The notes below the pieces were generated by a model. It had not been told where the DNA came from, made no database searches, and saw only the letters and a program-made list of their open reading frames with translations. This document shows, in pieces, positions 16,628 through 24,888 of a DNA stretch of 58,589 nt. Position numbers and translations under genes: made by a program. This DNA comes from Lachnoclostridium sp. UBA7097 (lineage in GTDB: Bacteria > Bacillota > Clostridia > Lachnospirales > Lachnospiraceae), in the NCBI GenBank assembly GCA_002499945.1, contig DKYP01000186.1, positions 1 through 58,589 of the forward strand, given 5' to 3'. The stretch's first letter is position 1; each line of letters opens with the position of its first letter.

Positions 16628-16655
16628 ATTATAAAGGCTGCCTGCGAAATGACAG
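16628..16655 (-). promoter_or_regulatory. Candidate promoter for the rpsM operon
   Basis: On the minus strand CTGTCA (16655-16650), 16 bases and TATAAT (16633-16628) stand about 120 bases before rpsM. The -10 is consensus; the -35 is weak. Supported by the terminator-like hairpin upstream, which would otherwise leave rpsM under-expressed. Confidence 0.35.
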
Positions 16656-16810
16656 CCGGTTTATGCCGCAGTCATCAATCTGCCGTTGGTAAGACCAGCC
16701 CTGGATGAAATGACACATCCTTCTGCTGAAATGGTTAATCACTCCATTTACAATATCATAGTACATACAAGTACCATAACGAACAGAAAGCAAGATTTAT
16801 CTTAATAACA

Positions 16811-16835
16811 GAAAAACCAAAGAACTATGCTTTGG
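16811..16835 (-). terminator. Attenuator or terminator downstream of rpmJ
   Basis: On the minus strand CCAAAG-N7-CTTTGG is followed directly by TTTTTCTG. It sits 15 bases after the rpmJ stop. The stem is short (6 bp), so partial read-through to rpsM is likely. Confidence 0.5.
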
Positions 16836-16849
16836 CTTCCGTCGTCTAA

Positions 16850-16963
16850 TTAGCCCTGTCTCTGTTTGTGTCTGGGATTCTCACAGATAACTCTGATTCT
16901 TCCCTTTCTTTTGATGACCTTACATTTCTCGCAAATTGGTTTTACTGAAGATCTAACTTTCAC
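16850..16963 (-). CDS. rpmJ: 50S ribosomal protein L36
   Basis: bL36, the smallest large-subunit protein: 37 residues starting MKVRSSVKPICEKCKVIKRK and ending NPRHKQRQG, with the CxxC...C...H zinc-binding pattern of the zinc-containing form (C11, C14, C27, H32). The start is GTG at 16963, preceded by AAAGGGGG at 8-base spacing. Too short for most ORF thresholds. It lies in the usual infA-rpmJ-rpsM order. Confidence 0.96.
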   Translation of the reverse strand: MKVRSSVKPICEKCKVIKRKGRIRVICENPRHKQRQG

Positions 16964-17123
16964 AGCAATAACCCCCTTTCATAAAGTCCATTTGTTAGTC
17001 TATCATAATCTTCCATTTGTTGCAAGTACTTTTTTATTTTTTTCGCCACACAACCCAAAAAACTCCGTACCCATAGCATAAGTGCGAAGTCTTTATAATA
17101 AATAATTGTCCTTTTGTAAATAA

Positions 17124-17342
17124 TTATTTATCCCTCCATGTAATCCGTCCTTTTGTAAGGTCATAAGGCGACATCTCCATAGTTACCTTGTCACCAGGAA
17201 GAATCCTGATAAAATTCTTTCTAAGCTTGCCGCTAATGTGTGCAAGCACCTGGTGTCCATTCTCAAGCTCCACCTTAAACATTGCATTAGGCAGTTTTTC
17301 AACAACTACGCCTTCAATTTCAATAACATCCTCTTTAGACAT
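17124..17342 (-). CDS. infA: Translation initiation factor IF-1
   Basis: A 72-residue S1-like OB-fold protein that binds the A site of the 30S subunit during initiation. MSKEDVIEIEGVVVEKLPNA, the GHQVLAHISGKLRKNFIRI core and ending SPYDLTKGRITWRDK are typical, and the length is exact for the family. It lies between map and rpmJ with about 78 and 160 bases on either side. Confidence 0.97.
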   Translation of the reverse strand: MSKEDVIEIEGVVVEKLPNAMFKVELENGHQVLAHISGKLRKNFIRILPGDKVTMEMSPYDLTKGRITWRDK

Positions 17343-17420
17343 AAATAATTAACCTCCATCTTATATCTTAATATATCGTACCATAACGCCATAAATATTA
17401 TAAAAATGGTGTATGTACAT

Positions 17421-18185
17421 CTATGCTAAGTCCTTATTATAAGAAAGAAGTTCCGGTTCACCTTCTGTAATAAGAACAGTATTTTCATAATGGGCTGAAT
17501 TTTGTGAATCCCTTGTAACACATGTCCAGTCATCATCAAGCCTCCAAATTTCTTTCCTCCCCCTGTTTATCATAGGTTCAATGGCAAGTGTCATTCCAGG
17601 GCGCAGTTTCATTCCCCTGCCTATTGGTTTAAAATTAGGAACCTGTGGTTCTTCATGCAGTTTTTTGCCAATGCCATGGCCTACCATCTCACGTACTACC
17701 GAGAAGCCGAAACTTTCCGCATAGGTCTGTATTGCCTTGGAGATATCAAACAGGTGGTTGCCCGCCTTTGCCATCTTAACGCCCTCAAAAAAGCTCTGTT
17801 TAGTTACATCTATAAGTTTCTGGTCCTCTTCCGAAATCTCCCCGACAGCATGTGTCCTGGCAGCATCAGAATGGTATCCTTTATATATTACCCCTGCATC
17901 AAGGCTTACTATATCCCCTTCTTTTAAAAACCGCTTTTTATTGGGTATACCATGCACTACTTCATCATTCACTGATATGCATATAGCAGCCGGAAAACCA
18001 TTATAATTCAAAAATGAAGGTATACAGCCATAACTGCGGATTACCTCCTCCCCTTTCTGGTTAATAGCCATTGTAGTTATACCAGGCCTTATAACCTTTG
18101 CCATCTCATCATGTACGATAGAAAGAATCCTTCCTGCCTCACGCATCAGTTCTATCTCATGTTCTGATTTGATTGTTACTGACAT
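17421..18185 (-). CDS. map: Type I methionine aminopeptidase
   Basis: Removes the initiator methionine from nascent proteins. The metal ligands of the pita-bread fold are present: SLDAGVIYKGYHSDAART (two Asp), MVGHGIG (His), LAIEPM (Glu) and the C-terminal TVLITEGEPELLS Glu. The frame opens at an ATG at 18191 that directly abuts the AGAAGG site. The second ATG at 18185 (MSVTIKSEHEIELMREAGRI) has 7-base spacing and is preferred, giving 254 residues. It follows adk as in most Firmicutes. Confidence 0.95.
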   Translation of the reverse strand: MSVTIKSEHEIELMREAGRILSIVHDEMAKVIRPGITTMAINQKGEEVIRSYGCIPSFLNYNGFPAAICISVNDEVVHGIPNKKRFLKEGDIVSLDAGVIYKGYHSDAARTHAVGEISEEDQKLIDVTKQSFFEGVKMAKAGNHLFDISKAIQTYAESFGFSVVREMVGHGIGKKLHEEPQVPNFKPIGRGMKLRPGMTLAIEPMINRGRKEIWRLDDDWTCVTRDSQNSAHYENTVLITEGEPELLSYNKDLA

Positions 18186-18248
18186 TGACATGCCTTCTTT
18201 CTGTAAATATATTTGATAATTAATTTAACTTGCCATCTATGGTGCAGC

Positions 18249-18310
18249 GCCAGGCATAAACCCCGTCCATGCCTGGCACATGATACCATACATACCTTTT
18301 TGTATGGTAT
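18249..18310 (-). repeat. Two perfect hairpins between adk and map
   Basis: GCCAGGCAT (18249-18257) pairs with ATGCCTGGC (18269-18277), and ATACCATACA (18283-18292) pairs with TGTATGGTAT (18301-18310). Neither is followed by a T-tract on the minus strand. They may protect or punctuate the adk-map mRNA, or reduce read-through into map. Confidence 0.55.
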
Positions 18311-18313
18311 AGA

Positions 18314-18961
18314 TTATTTTGATTCAAGCACCGCATAAATATCTGCCATACACTGTTCAAGCCCCTTAGAACCATCAATTACATTTAAAAGCCCAATCTT
18401 ATCATAGTATTCAATAAGCGGTGCTGTCTGTTCATGGTATACTTCAAGCCTTTTCTTTACTGTTTCAGGCGCATCATCATCACGGAGTATAATCTCACCA
18501 CCACATTCATCACAAATACCCTCTTTCTTAGGAGGTATATTCACAACATGGTATGTTGCACCACAGTTCTTGCATACCCTTCTTCCTGCCATTCTTTCCA
18601 CTATGGCTTCATCTGCCATATTAATTTCAAGTGCAAAATCAATACTGTCATCCTGTTTTTTAAGTGCTTCTGTCAAAGCCTCTGCCTGTGGTATTGTCCT
18701 TGGAAAACCATCAAGGATATAACCCTTTTTACAATCATCCTGTTTAAGGCGGTCTACTACAAGGTCACATACAAGCTCATCAGGAACAAGATTACCTGCA
18801 TCCATATAGCCCTTTGCCTTTTTACCTAACTCTGTGCCGTTCTTGATATTCTCACGGAATATATCACCTGTAGAAATAGCTGGAATACCATACTTCTGCG
18901 TAATCTGCTTTGCATATGTCCCTTTACCGGCTCCCGGCGCACCTAACATAATAATTTTCAT
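18314..18961 (-). CDS. adk: Adenylate kinase
   Basis: Interconverts ATP plus AMP and two ADP. The 215-residue protein has the P-loop MLGAPGAGKGTYA, the AMP-binding STGDIFRENIKNGTELG and the GFPRTIPQA motif. The long LID carries CKNCGATYH and CDECGG, the four-cysteine zinc finger typical of Gram-positive enzymes. In a standard locus secY lies upstream. Here the next gene on this strand is a PdaA-like deacetylase pointing the same way, so the spc operon is not adjacent. Confidence 0.96.
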   Translation of the reverse strand: MKIIMLGAPGAGKGTYAKQITQKYGIPAISTGDIFRENIKNGTELGKKAKGYMDAGNLVPDELVCDLVVDRLKQDDCKKGYILDGFPRTIPQAEALTEALKKQDDSIDFALEINMADEAIVERMAGRRVCKNCGATYHVVNIPPKKEGICDECGGEIILRDDDAPETVKKRLEVYHEQTAPLIEYYDKIGLLNVIDGSKGLEQCMADIYAVLESK

Positions 18962-19122
18962 AATTACTTTCTCCTTCCTGATACATGTGTTTTATTTTAT
19001 ACGGCGAAGCATTTTTACCGTATATAATCCTGAAATAACTTGCCCAGATGGTAAAAATAGGACGCCCAGAGATTATAATAACCTAAAAGCGCCCATATTT
19101 CAACTATTTAATTCAATCTTTT

Positions 19123-20166
19123 TTATTCCCTGATTCTAAATGTAACTTCATTGCTAGTGGTAATACGGTACTTTCTTGTAGAAGCGGCTGTTGCTGTCAC
19201 TGTGTAAATACCTGGCTCTGTTGCTTCTTTTACAATATTTCCTTTATAATCTTTAAAAGTGTATGTAATTTCTGCATTTTTATTTGTATTCTTTATTATT
19301 GCCACTTCTGCCGGTTTCCCGTCATATTTTTTACCAGTGCACCTGATTTCCAAAATGCCTTTTTCAAGGGCAAATTCATCCAATGTGCCAAAACGGTATT
19401 TTTTCTTCTCAAGATATGTTAATACATCATCCAGTGCTTCACAGTTAGAGCTTGAAGTATTATGTATAAGCGGCAGGGCACCTTTATGGTAATTGTCTTT
19501 AAAATGCTTTACCACATAATCCTTTCCAGGCTGGTTATCTGTATCATAGTCATAATATGCCATGCTCCATAAAATTGTACTGTACCCCAAATCCTTTGTA
19601 ACCTTTAAACTCCTTTTACTGAACTCACCCATAGGCGGGCGGATAAACGGGTCCATCTCACAGCCTGTAACCTTTTTATATGCCTTTGCACACTCCGTTA
19701 TCTCATTTCTTATATCCTCTGCAGACTTATCTGGAAGGCTTGGGTGTGTACAGGTATGGTTTCCGACAAGATGTCCCTGTTTCTTCATCTTCCTGACAAT
19801 AGAAGGACAACTTTCAATAAACGGCTTAGTTACAAAAAATATAGCCTTTGCATTGTGTTTTTTTAATGTTTTTAAAATCTTTTTGGTATATCCGTTCTCA
19901 TATCCACAATCAAATGAAAGATATATGACCTTCTCCTTTGTTTCCGTATTCTGGAAATATGCCCTGTACTTTGATAAATCCATTCCCGCTGGTATTCCGC
20001 CGCCTGCCTTTTTATGGCCGCTTTTCCTTACAATGTACCACGCATGTTTAGTATTTGGATATCTGGAATAATCCGCCAGCTTGCCAGCAGAAGCCTGGAC
20101 AGACACCAGAATACAAAACAACACAATAAAAACTGCCCTTAAAAACCTGTTCACTCTATTATACAT
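19123..20166 (-). CDS. PdaA-like polysaccharide deacetylase
   Basis: A secreted NodB-fold deacetylase resembling PdaA, the enzyme that makes muramic delta-lactam in spore cortex. From ATG 20166 (MYNRVNRFLRAVFIVLFCIL, signal peptide about 1-28; GGGGGAG 5 bases upstream) it is 347 residues. Motifs are YLSFDCGYENG, GNHTCTHPS and RPPMGEFS. The first motif has Cys where the catalytic DD pair of many NodB enzymes has the second Asp, a variation I recall in PdaA-like proteins. About 75 residues beyond the usual end form a beta-rich tail (ITYTFKDYKGNIVKEATEPG). Confidence 0.82.
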   Translation of the reverse strand: MYNRVNRFLRAVFIVLFCILVSVQASAGKLADYSRYPNTKHAWYIVRKSGHKKAGGGIPAGMDLSKYRAYFQNTETKEKVIYLSFDCGYENGYTKKILKTLKKHNAKAIFFVTKPFIESCPSIVRKMKKQGHLVGNHTCTHPSLPDKSAEDIRNEITECAKAYKKVTGCEMDPFIRPPMGEFSKRSLKVTKDLGYSTILWSMAYYDYDTDNQPGKDYVVKHFKDNYHKGALPLIHNTSSSNCEALDDVLTYLEKKKYRFGTLDEFALEKGILEIRCTGKKYDGKPAEVAIIKNTNKNAEITYTFKDYKGNIVKEATEPGIYTVTATAASTRKYRITTSNEVTFRIRE

Positions 20167-20273
20167 TTTCACTCCCCCTGTCAATGGATATATGCTTTAT
20201 ACTGGAAATTCTAACATATAAAATACCCATTTACAATTAAGAAAATGTTACAAGGTTTTTAAATAACAGTTAC

Positions 20274-21095
20274 TTATAAAATTCCCCTCTGTCTTGTAAC
20301 TTCATACATTAAAACAGAAGCAGCACAGCTTACATTAAAAGAAGTTGCATATGATTTTTCCGACATAGGTATAGTACATAAAACATCACAATATTCTTTA
20401 AATGCCTTGTTTAACCCCATAGTTTCATTTCCCATCATAAGCATTAAAGGCACTGACAGATTTACATTATAAACAGGGTTTTCTTTATGCGCTGTAGTCC
20501 CTGCAACAGTAAAACCCGGGTACTTTATTTTTAATTTTTCTATATATTTATATAGCATATTATTATCTGATATCCTTATTACTGGAAGGTTAAAAAAAGA
20601 ACCCATAGCAGAAACAACAACATCTGGTTCATATAAATCTACAGCATGTCCTGTAATAACCAGCATATCCGCCCCAAGTGCATCACATGAGCGTATCATT
20701 GTACCTAAATTCCCTTTATTGGAAGGACGGTCAAATAAAACAATAAATGGATTTTCTGATAACTGTATATTATCAAAACTATCCTCCCTCATGCCAATAA
20801 CTGCCATTAATTCCGAAGTATCTTCCTTGCCGCTCAAATCCTTTAAAAGCTGCGGTACAAGACAGTAATTAACCTCTGTCTTTACATTAAAAACCATTTC
20901 CTTTGCCCAGTCTGACAGGTTGTTTTTATTATAAATCCAGGACTTTATATTCCAGCCGTTTTTTACTGCTTCCTTTAAACTGCGCACACCTTCAACAAGA
21001 AATTCATTATATTTATACCTTTTATTCCTGTTTGTCTTTAAAACTTCAAACCTCTGGTAATAATTATTTTTATTATTTACATAAATTTCTTTCAT
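20274..21095 (-). CDS. SpoU/TrmH-family RNA methyltransferase
   Basis: A SAM-dependent 2'-O-methyltransferase of the knotted SPOUT class acting on tRNA or rRNA. The 273-residue protein has an N-terminal substrate-binding region (FLVEGVRSLKEAVKNGW) and the three C-terminal motifs: DRPSNKGNLGTMIRSCDALG, LMLMMGNETMGL and IPMSEKSYATSFNVSCAASV. The RNA target is not deducible. It is transcribed leftwards toward the deacetylase 107 bases away and is divergent from ecfA1. Confidence 0.88.
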   Translation of the reverse strand: MKEIYVNNKNNYYQRFEVLKTNRNKRYKYNEFLVEGVRSLKEAVKNGWNIKSWIYNKNNLSDWAKEMVFNVKTEVNYCLVPQLLKDLSGKEDTSELMAVIGMREDSFDNIQLSENPFIVLFDRPSNKGNLGTMIRSCDALGADMLVITGHAVDLYEPDVVVSAMGSFFNLPVIRISDNNMLYKYIEKLKIKYPGFTVAGTTAHKENPVYNVNLSVPLMLMMGNETMGLNKAFKEYCDVLCTIPMSEKSYATSFNVSCAASVLMYEVTRQRGIL

Positions 21096-21287
21096 TAAAT
21101 TTCCTCCAGATATTTCTTTTTATCCATAACCTGCTGTTTTATAAAATTATTCTATCACAAGAACAGATACAATTCTATTAATTTCTTTCCCCTCCATTTA
21201 TACTTTTATCATAAATAAACATGGATTTTCCTTATCCCAAAATCCTGTTATACTGCTTACAAATGGTGAAACAAAATCTGCATAAGG

Positions 21288-21316
21288 TTGACAATTAATC
21301 TGAAAGGTGTCATTAT
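21288..21316 (+). promoter_or_regulatory. Strong candidate promoter of ecfA1-ecfA2-ecfT-truA
   Basis: Consensus TTGACA at 21288-21293, a 17-bp spacer and CATTAT at 21311-21316, about 50 bases before ecfA1. It would give the ECF operon a promoter of its own, consistent with its separation from rplQ, to which it is normally coupled. Confidence 0.6.
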
Positions 21317-21368
21317 AAGTAAGTATTTGCATAGTTTACATAGAAACTTTTAGCAGGAGAATTGCCAA

Positions 21369-22235
21369 ATGAAACCATTTATTAATGCAAAAGGCCTTGT
21401 ACATGAATATTCAAGGCGTGATGAAGAAGGTAATGTAACTGGGATAAACAGGGCACTTGATGGTATTGATATTGAAGTAAAAGCAGGTGGTTTTATTGCT
21501 GTACTTGGCGCTAATGGTTCAGGCAAATCAACATTCGCCAAGCACCTTAATGCACTGCTTGTCCCGACAGAAGGCACTTTATATGTAGATGGGATGGATA
21601 CATCAGAGCAGAAGAATAATTTACCAATAAGGCGTACAGCCGGCATGGTATTCCAGAATCCTGATAACCAGATTATATCCAATGTGGTTGAAGAAGATGT
21701 TGGTTTCGGGCCGGAGAATATGGGCGTACCAACAGAGGAGATATGGCGGCGTGTAGAAGAAAGCCTTAAAAGTGTTGGCATGTATGAATACAGGAAAGAT
21801 TCACCAAACCATCTTTCAGGCGGACAGAAACAGCGTATTGCAATAGCAGGGATAATGGCAATGAAACCAAAGTGCATTGTGCTGGATGAACCAACAGCAA
21901 TGCTTGACCCTTCTGGAAGAAAAGCTGTTATAAAAACGGTTAAGGAACTGAATAAGAAAGAAAATATAACTATAATACTTATAACGCATTATATGGAAGA
22001 AGTGACAGGTGCAGATTATGTATATGTCATGTCTGAAGGACAGGTTAAAATGAAAGGCACACCAAGGCAGGTATTTGCAAGAAGTGAAGAACTTGCAAAG
22101 TACAGGCTGATGGTACCTGAAGTTACCAAAATTGCACTTGGGCTAAGTAAAAAAGGTATAAATATTCCAAAAGACATTCTATATCCAGAAGAACTTACAG
22201 ATATATTATTGAAAATTAAATCAGGAGTTTTATAA
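21369..22235 (+). CDS. ecfA1: Energy-coupling factor transporter ATPase EcfA1
   Basis: One of two ATPases of the ECF module that drives vitamin and metal uptake through interchangeable S components. The 288-residue protein has Walker A LGANGSGKSTFA, Q-loop VFQNPDNQI, signature LSGGQKQRIAIAG and Walker B KCIVLDEPTAMLDP. It is followed 4 bases later by ecfA2. No S component is in the window, so this is a shared group II module. Confidence 0.94.
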   Translation: MKPFINAKGLVHEYSRRDEEGNVTGINRALDGIDIEVKAGGFIAVLGANGSGKSTFAKHLNALLVPTEGTLYVDGMDTSEQKNNLPIRRTAGMVFQNPDNQIISNVVEEDVGFGPENMGVPTEEIWRRVEESLKSVGMYEYRKDSPNHLSGGQKQRIAIAGIMAMKPKCIVLDEPTAMLDPSGRKAVIKTVKELNKKENITIILITHYMEEVTGADYVYVMSEGQVKMKGTPRQVFARSEELAKYRLMVPEVTKIALGLSKKGINIPKDILYPEELTDILLKIKSGVL

Positions 22236-22239
22236 TATC

Positions 22240-23091
22240 ATGTCAATTAAATTGCAAAATGTAAACTTTATATATGGTATAGGCACAGGCAAAGAAAAAC
22301 AGGCACTTAAAAATATAAATATAGAAATTAATAATGGGGAATTTATTGGTCTTGCAGGTCATACAGGTTCAGGAAAATCTACACTTGTACAGCTTTTAAA
22401 CGGGCTTGAACGTGCAACAGGCGGTGAAATATTTTACAATGGCAAGAATATTTATGATAAATCATATAATATGCGTAACCTTAGAAGCAAAGTAGGGCTG
22501 GTATTCCAGTACCCGGAACACCAGCTTTTTGAAACAACTGTTATTAATGATGTACAATTCGGGCCAAAAAACCTTGGACTGCCACAGCTTGAAGTGGAAC
22601 TGCGTTCATTTAATGCTTTGAAGATGGCAGGCATAGATGACAGCCTGTTAGATGTATCACCATTTGCACTTTCAGGCGGGCAGAAAAGGCGTGTTGCCAT
22701 TGCCGGAGTACTTGCAATGCAGCCGGAAGTCCTTGTGCTTGATGAACCAGCAGCAGGGCTTGACCCGGCCGGCAGGGATGAAATACTTGGGCTTCTTAAA
22801 AAATTACATGATGAAAATAATACTACAATAATACTTGTGTCACACAGCATGGAAGACATAGCTGCTTATGTAGACAGGCTGCTTGTAATGAACCAGGGTG
22901 AAATCGTACTTGACGGAAGCCCGGAGAAAGTATTCCAGTTTGAAAAAGAACTGGAAAAAATAGGACTGGGAATACCACAGCCAGCCAAAGTAATACACCA
23001 GCTTAAAGAAGCAGGGGCAGATATTAAAGGAACGCCTGTAACTGTAAGTGAAAGTGTGGAGTCAATATATAAATGGCTTAAAGAAACATAA
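22240..23091 (+). CDS. ecfA2: Energy-coupling factor transporter ATPase EcfA2
   Basis: Second ATPase of the ECF module, 283 residues: Walker A AGHTGSGKSTLV, Q-loop VFQYPEHQLF, signature LSGGQKRRVAIAG and Walker B VLVLDEPAAGLDP. Together with EcfA1 it forms a heterodimer that couples to EcfT. It is separated from ecfT by only 16 bases containing AAAAGGAG. Confidence 0.94.
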   Translation: MSIKLQNVNFIYGIGTGKEKQALKNINIEINNGEFIGLAGHTGSGKSTLVQLLNGLERATGGEIFYNGKNIYDKSYNMRNLRSKVGLVFQYPEHQLFETTVINDVQFGPKNLGLPQLEVELRSFNALKMAGIDDSLLDVSPFALSGGQKRRVAIAGVLAMQPEVLVLDEPAAGLDPAGRDEILGLLKKLHDENNTTIILVSHSMEDIAAYVDRLLVMNQGEIVLDGSPEKVFQFEKELEKIGLGIPQPAKVIHQLKEAGADIKGTPVTVSESVESIYKWLKET

Positions 23092-23107
23092 AAGGAGATA
23101 TAAGTTT

Positions 23108-23917
23108 ATGATACGTGACATAACTATAGGACAATATTATGCAACAGAATCCATTATACATAAATTAGACCCCCGTGTTAAAGTAGTATGTACATTTGCA
23201 TATATTATATCACTTTTCTGTTTTAACCAGTTAAGCGGTTACATAATTGCTGCACTTTTTTTCTGGTGCATAACAAAACTTTCCAAAGTCCCATTTAAAT
23301 TTATTGTAAGAGGTATAAAACCAATTTTATTTATGCTGGTTTTTACAGCCCTGCTTAACCTGTTCTGGACTTCTGGTGAACATATCCTTATAAAATATGG
23401 TGTAATAACAATAACAGCAGAAGGGGTAAAAAGAACAATATTTATGGCATTAAGGCTGGTTTTCCTTATAATAGGTTCATCACTTATGACACTGGCAACA
23501 ACGCCTAACCAGCTTACCGATGCTATAGAAAAACTTCTCAGGCCACTTAATAAATTAAAAGTACCTGTACATGAAGTTGCAATGATGATGTCAATAGCAC
23601 TGCGTTTTATCCCTATACTGGTTGAAGAAACTGATAAAATTATGAAAGCACAGCTTGCAAGGGGGGCTGATTTTGAATCAGGAAATATATTCCACAGAAT
23701 AAAAAGCATGGCACCAATTATTATCCCACTGTTTGTTTCGGCAGCAAGACGTGCAACTGACCTGGCACTTGCAATGGATGCAAGATGTTATAATGGCGGT
23801 GAAGGCAGGACTAAAATGAAACCATTAAAATATAAAAAGCAGGATATAATTGCATATTTAATAATGCTTCTTTATATAACAGTAATTATAATTGCAGGAA
23901 AATACCTTCCATTCTAA
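23108..23917 (+). CDS. ecfT: Energy-coupling factor transmembrane protein EcfT
   Basis: The membrane scaffold linking the two ATPases to the S component. From ATG 23108 (MIRDITIGQYYATESIIHKL), 269 residues. The frame continues back into ecfA2, but AAAAGGAGATATAAGTTT fixes this start. There are about five membrane segments. The two coupling-helix Ala-Arg motifs are visible in KAQLARGADFESG and ALAMDARCYNGG. Third gene of the ecfA1-ecfA2-ecfT-truA unit. Confidence 0.93.
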   Translation: MIRDITIGQYYATESIIHKLDPRVKVVCTFAYIISLFCFNQLSGYIIAALFFWCITKLSKVPFKFIVRGIKPILFMLVFTALLNLFWTSGEHILIKYGVITITAEGVKRTIFMALRLVFLIIGSSLMTLATTPNQLTDAIEKLLRPLNKLKVPVHEVAMMMSIALRFIPILVEETDKIMKAQLARGADFESGNIFHRIKSMAPIIIPLFVSAARRATDLALAMDARCYNGGEGRTKMKPLKYKKQDIIAYLIMLLYITVIIIAGKYLPF

Positions 23918-23947
23918 TATAACCACAGGACAGGCAGGAGGTGTGTT

Positions 23948-24712
23948 ATGAAGCGTATAAAACTTACAGTTGCATATGACGGTACAAATTACCACGGCTG
24001 GCAGTTACAGCCAGGAAAGCCGACAATAGAAGGGGAATTAAACAAGGCGTTATCTTCATTAACTAACGAACAGATAAAAGTCACAGGGGCAAGCCGCACA
24101 GACGCAGGAGTCCATGCACTTGGGAATGTAGCTGTATTTGACACATCCTCACGCATTCCAGCAGAAAAATTTCCATATGCACTGAACCAGAGGCTTCCAG
24201 CAGATATAGTAATACAAGATTCAGAAGAAACCCTCCCGGATTTCCACCCACGCCACTGTGAATGCCGTAAGACATATGAATATACAATATTAAACATGAA
24301 ATTCCCCCTCCCCCAGTACCGCAATACAGCTTATTTCTATTATGGAAACCTTGATACAGATAAGATGCGCAAGGCATGTAATGCATTTATTGGTGAACAT
24401 GATTTTGCAGGTTTTTGTTCATCAGGTGCACAGGTACAATCCACAATAAGGACAATTTACAATCTTGAAGTTATTGAGGAAAATATTCCAGGAGTAAATT
24501 CCCATAATGCAGGAAGAATCATAACAATACGCATACAGGGAAATGGTTTCCTATATAATATGGTACGGATAATTGCCGGTACACTGCTTGAGGCAGGAAA
24601 AGGCAGGATAAATCCAGATGACATGGCAGAAATAATTACTTCATGCGACAGAAGCAGGGCAGGGGCAACAGCACCAGCAAAAGGATTAAAATTAGTACAG
24701 ATTTTATACTGA
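23948..24712 (+). CDS. truA: tRNA pseudouridine(38-40) synthase
   Basis: Isomerises uridines 38-40 of the tRNA anticodon arm. 254 residues with IKLTVAYDGTNYHGWQLQPG, the catalytic Asp in GASRTDAGVHALG, and the C-terminal FLYNMVRIIAGTLLEAGKG. GGAGG precedes the ATG. It ends the ECF operon; the rplM-rpsI genes that often follow truA are not present, and an HD-GYP gene comes next. Confidence 0.95.
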   Translation: MKRIKLTVAYDGTNYHGWQLQPGKPTIEGELNKALSSLTNEQIKVTGASRTDAGVHALGNVAVFDTSSRIPAEKFPYALNQRLPADIVIQDSEETLPDFHPRHCECRKTYEYTILNMKFPLPQYRNTAYFYYGNLDTDKMRKACNAFIGEHDFAGFCSSGAQVQSTIRTIYNLEVIEENIPGVNSHNAGRIITIRIQGNGFLYNMVRIIAGTLLEAGKGRINPDDMAEIITSCDRSRAGATAPAKGLKLVQILY

Positions 24713-24818
24713 TTATTTATAAATGATTGCAAAAGTATGAGAAATAACGTATTATATATATTAGACAATTATGTATTATTTAATTTACTGGGTTTATATA
24801 AGAAAAGGAGAAAGTATT

Positions 24819-24869
24819 TTGGAATTTAACAATATAACAATGGGAAGCACAAAAACTTTTAACGTATGA
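24819..24869 (+). CDS. Possible 16-codon leader peptide before the HD-GYP gene
   Basis: An AAAAGGAG site (24803-24810) with 8-base spacing precedes TTG at 24819. It opens a 16-codon frame (LEFNNITMGSTKTFNV, first residue read as Met) ending TGA at 24867-24869. The HD-GYP start lies 20 bases later. The ribosome site is better than that of the following gene. It could be a translated leader, or chance. Confidence 0.25.
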   Translation: MEFNNITMGSTKTFNV

Positions 24870-24888
24870 TGAACTGGGGTGAATAATT

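Larger units (their letters stand above)
16507..16849 (-). other. 343-base gap between rpmJ and rpsM with attenuator and promoter signals
   Basis: No ORF with a ribosome site was found here on either strand. On the minus strand the gap holds, in order, the rpmJ-proximal hairpin with T-tract (16811-16835), an unstructured AT-rich stretch, a small GGCTG...CAGCC hairpin overlapping the candidate promoter at 16628-16655, and an AT-rich repeat of TTAATAAATTAAG-like units before rpsM. A leader structure for S4 binding could lie between promoter and rpsM, but none is recognisable by eye. Confidence 0.5.

Noticed and set aside
16866..17081. 71-codon plus-strand frame over rpmJ
   Set aside because: Antisense to the clear L36 gene; no family pattern.
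24713..24888. c-di-GMP riboswitch before the HD-GYP gene
   Set aside because: The region is AT-rich and lacks the conserved GCA...GCAAACC-type core of c-di-GMP-I or the pseudoknot elements of c-di-GMP-II.
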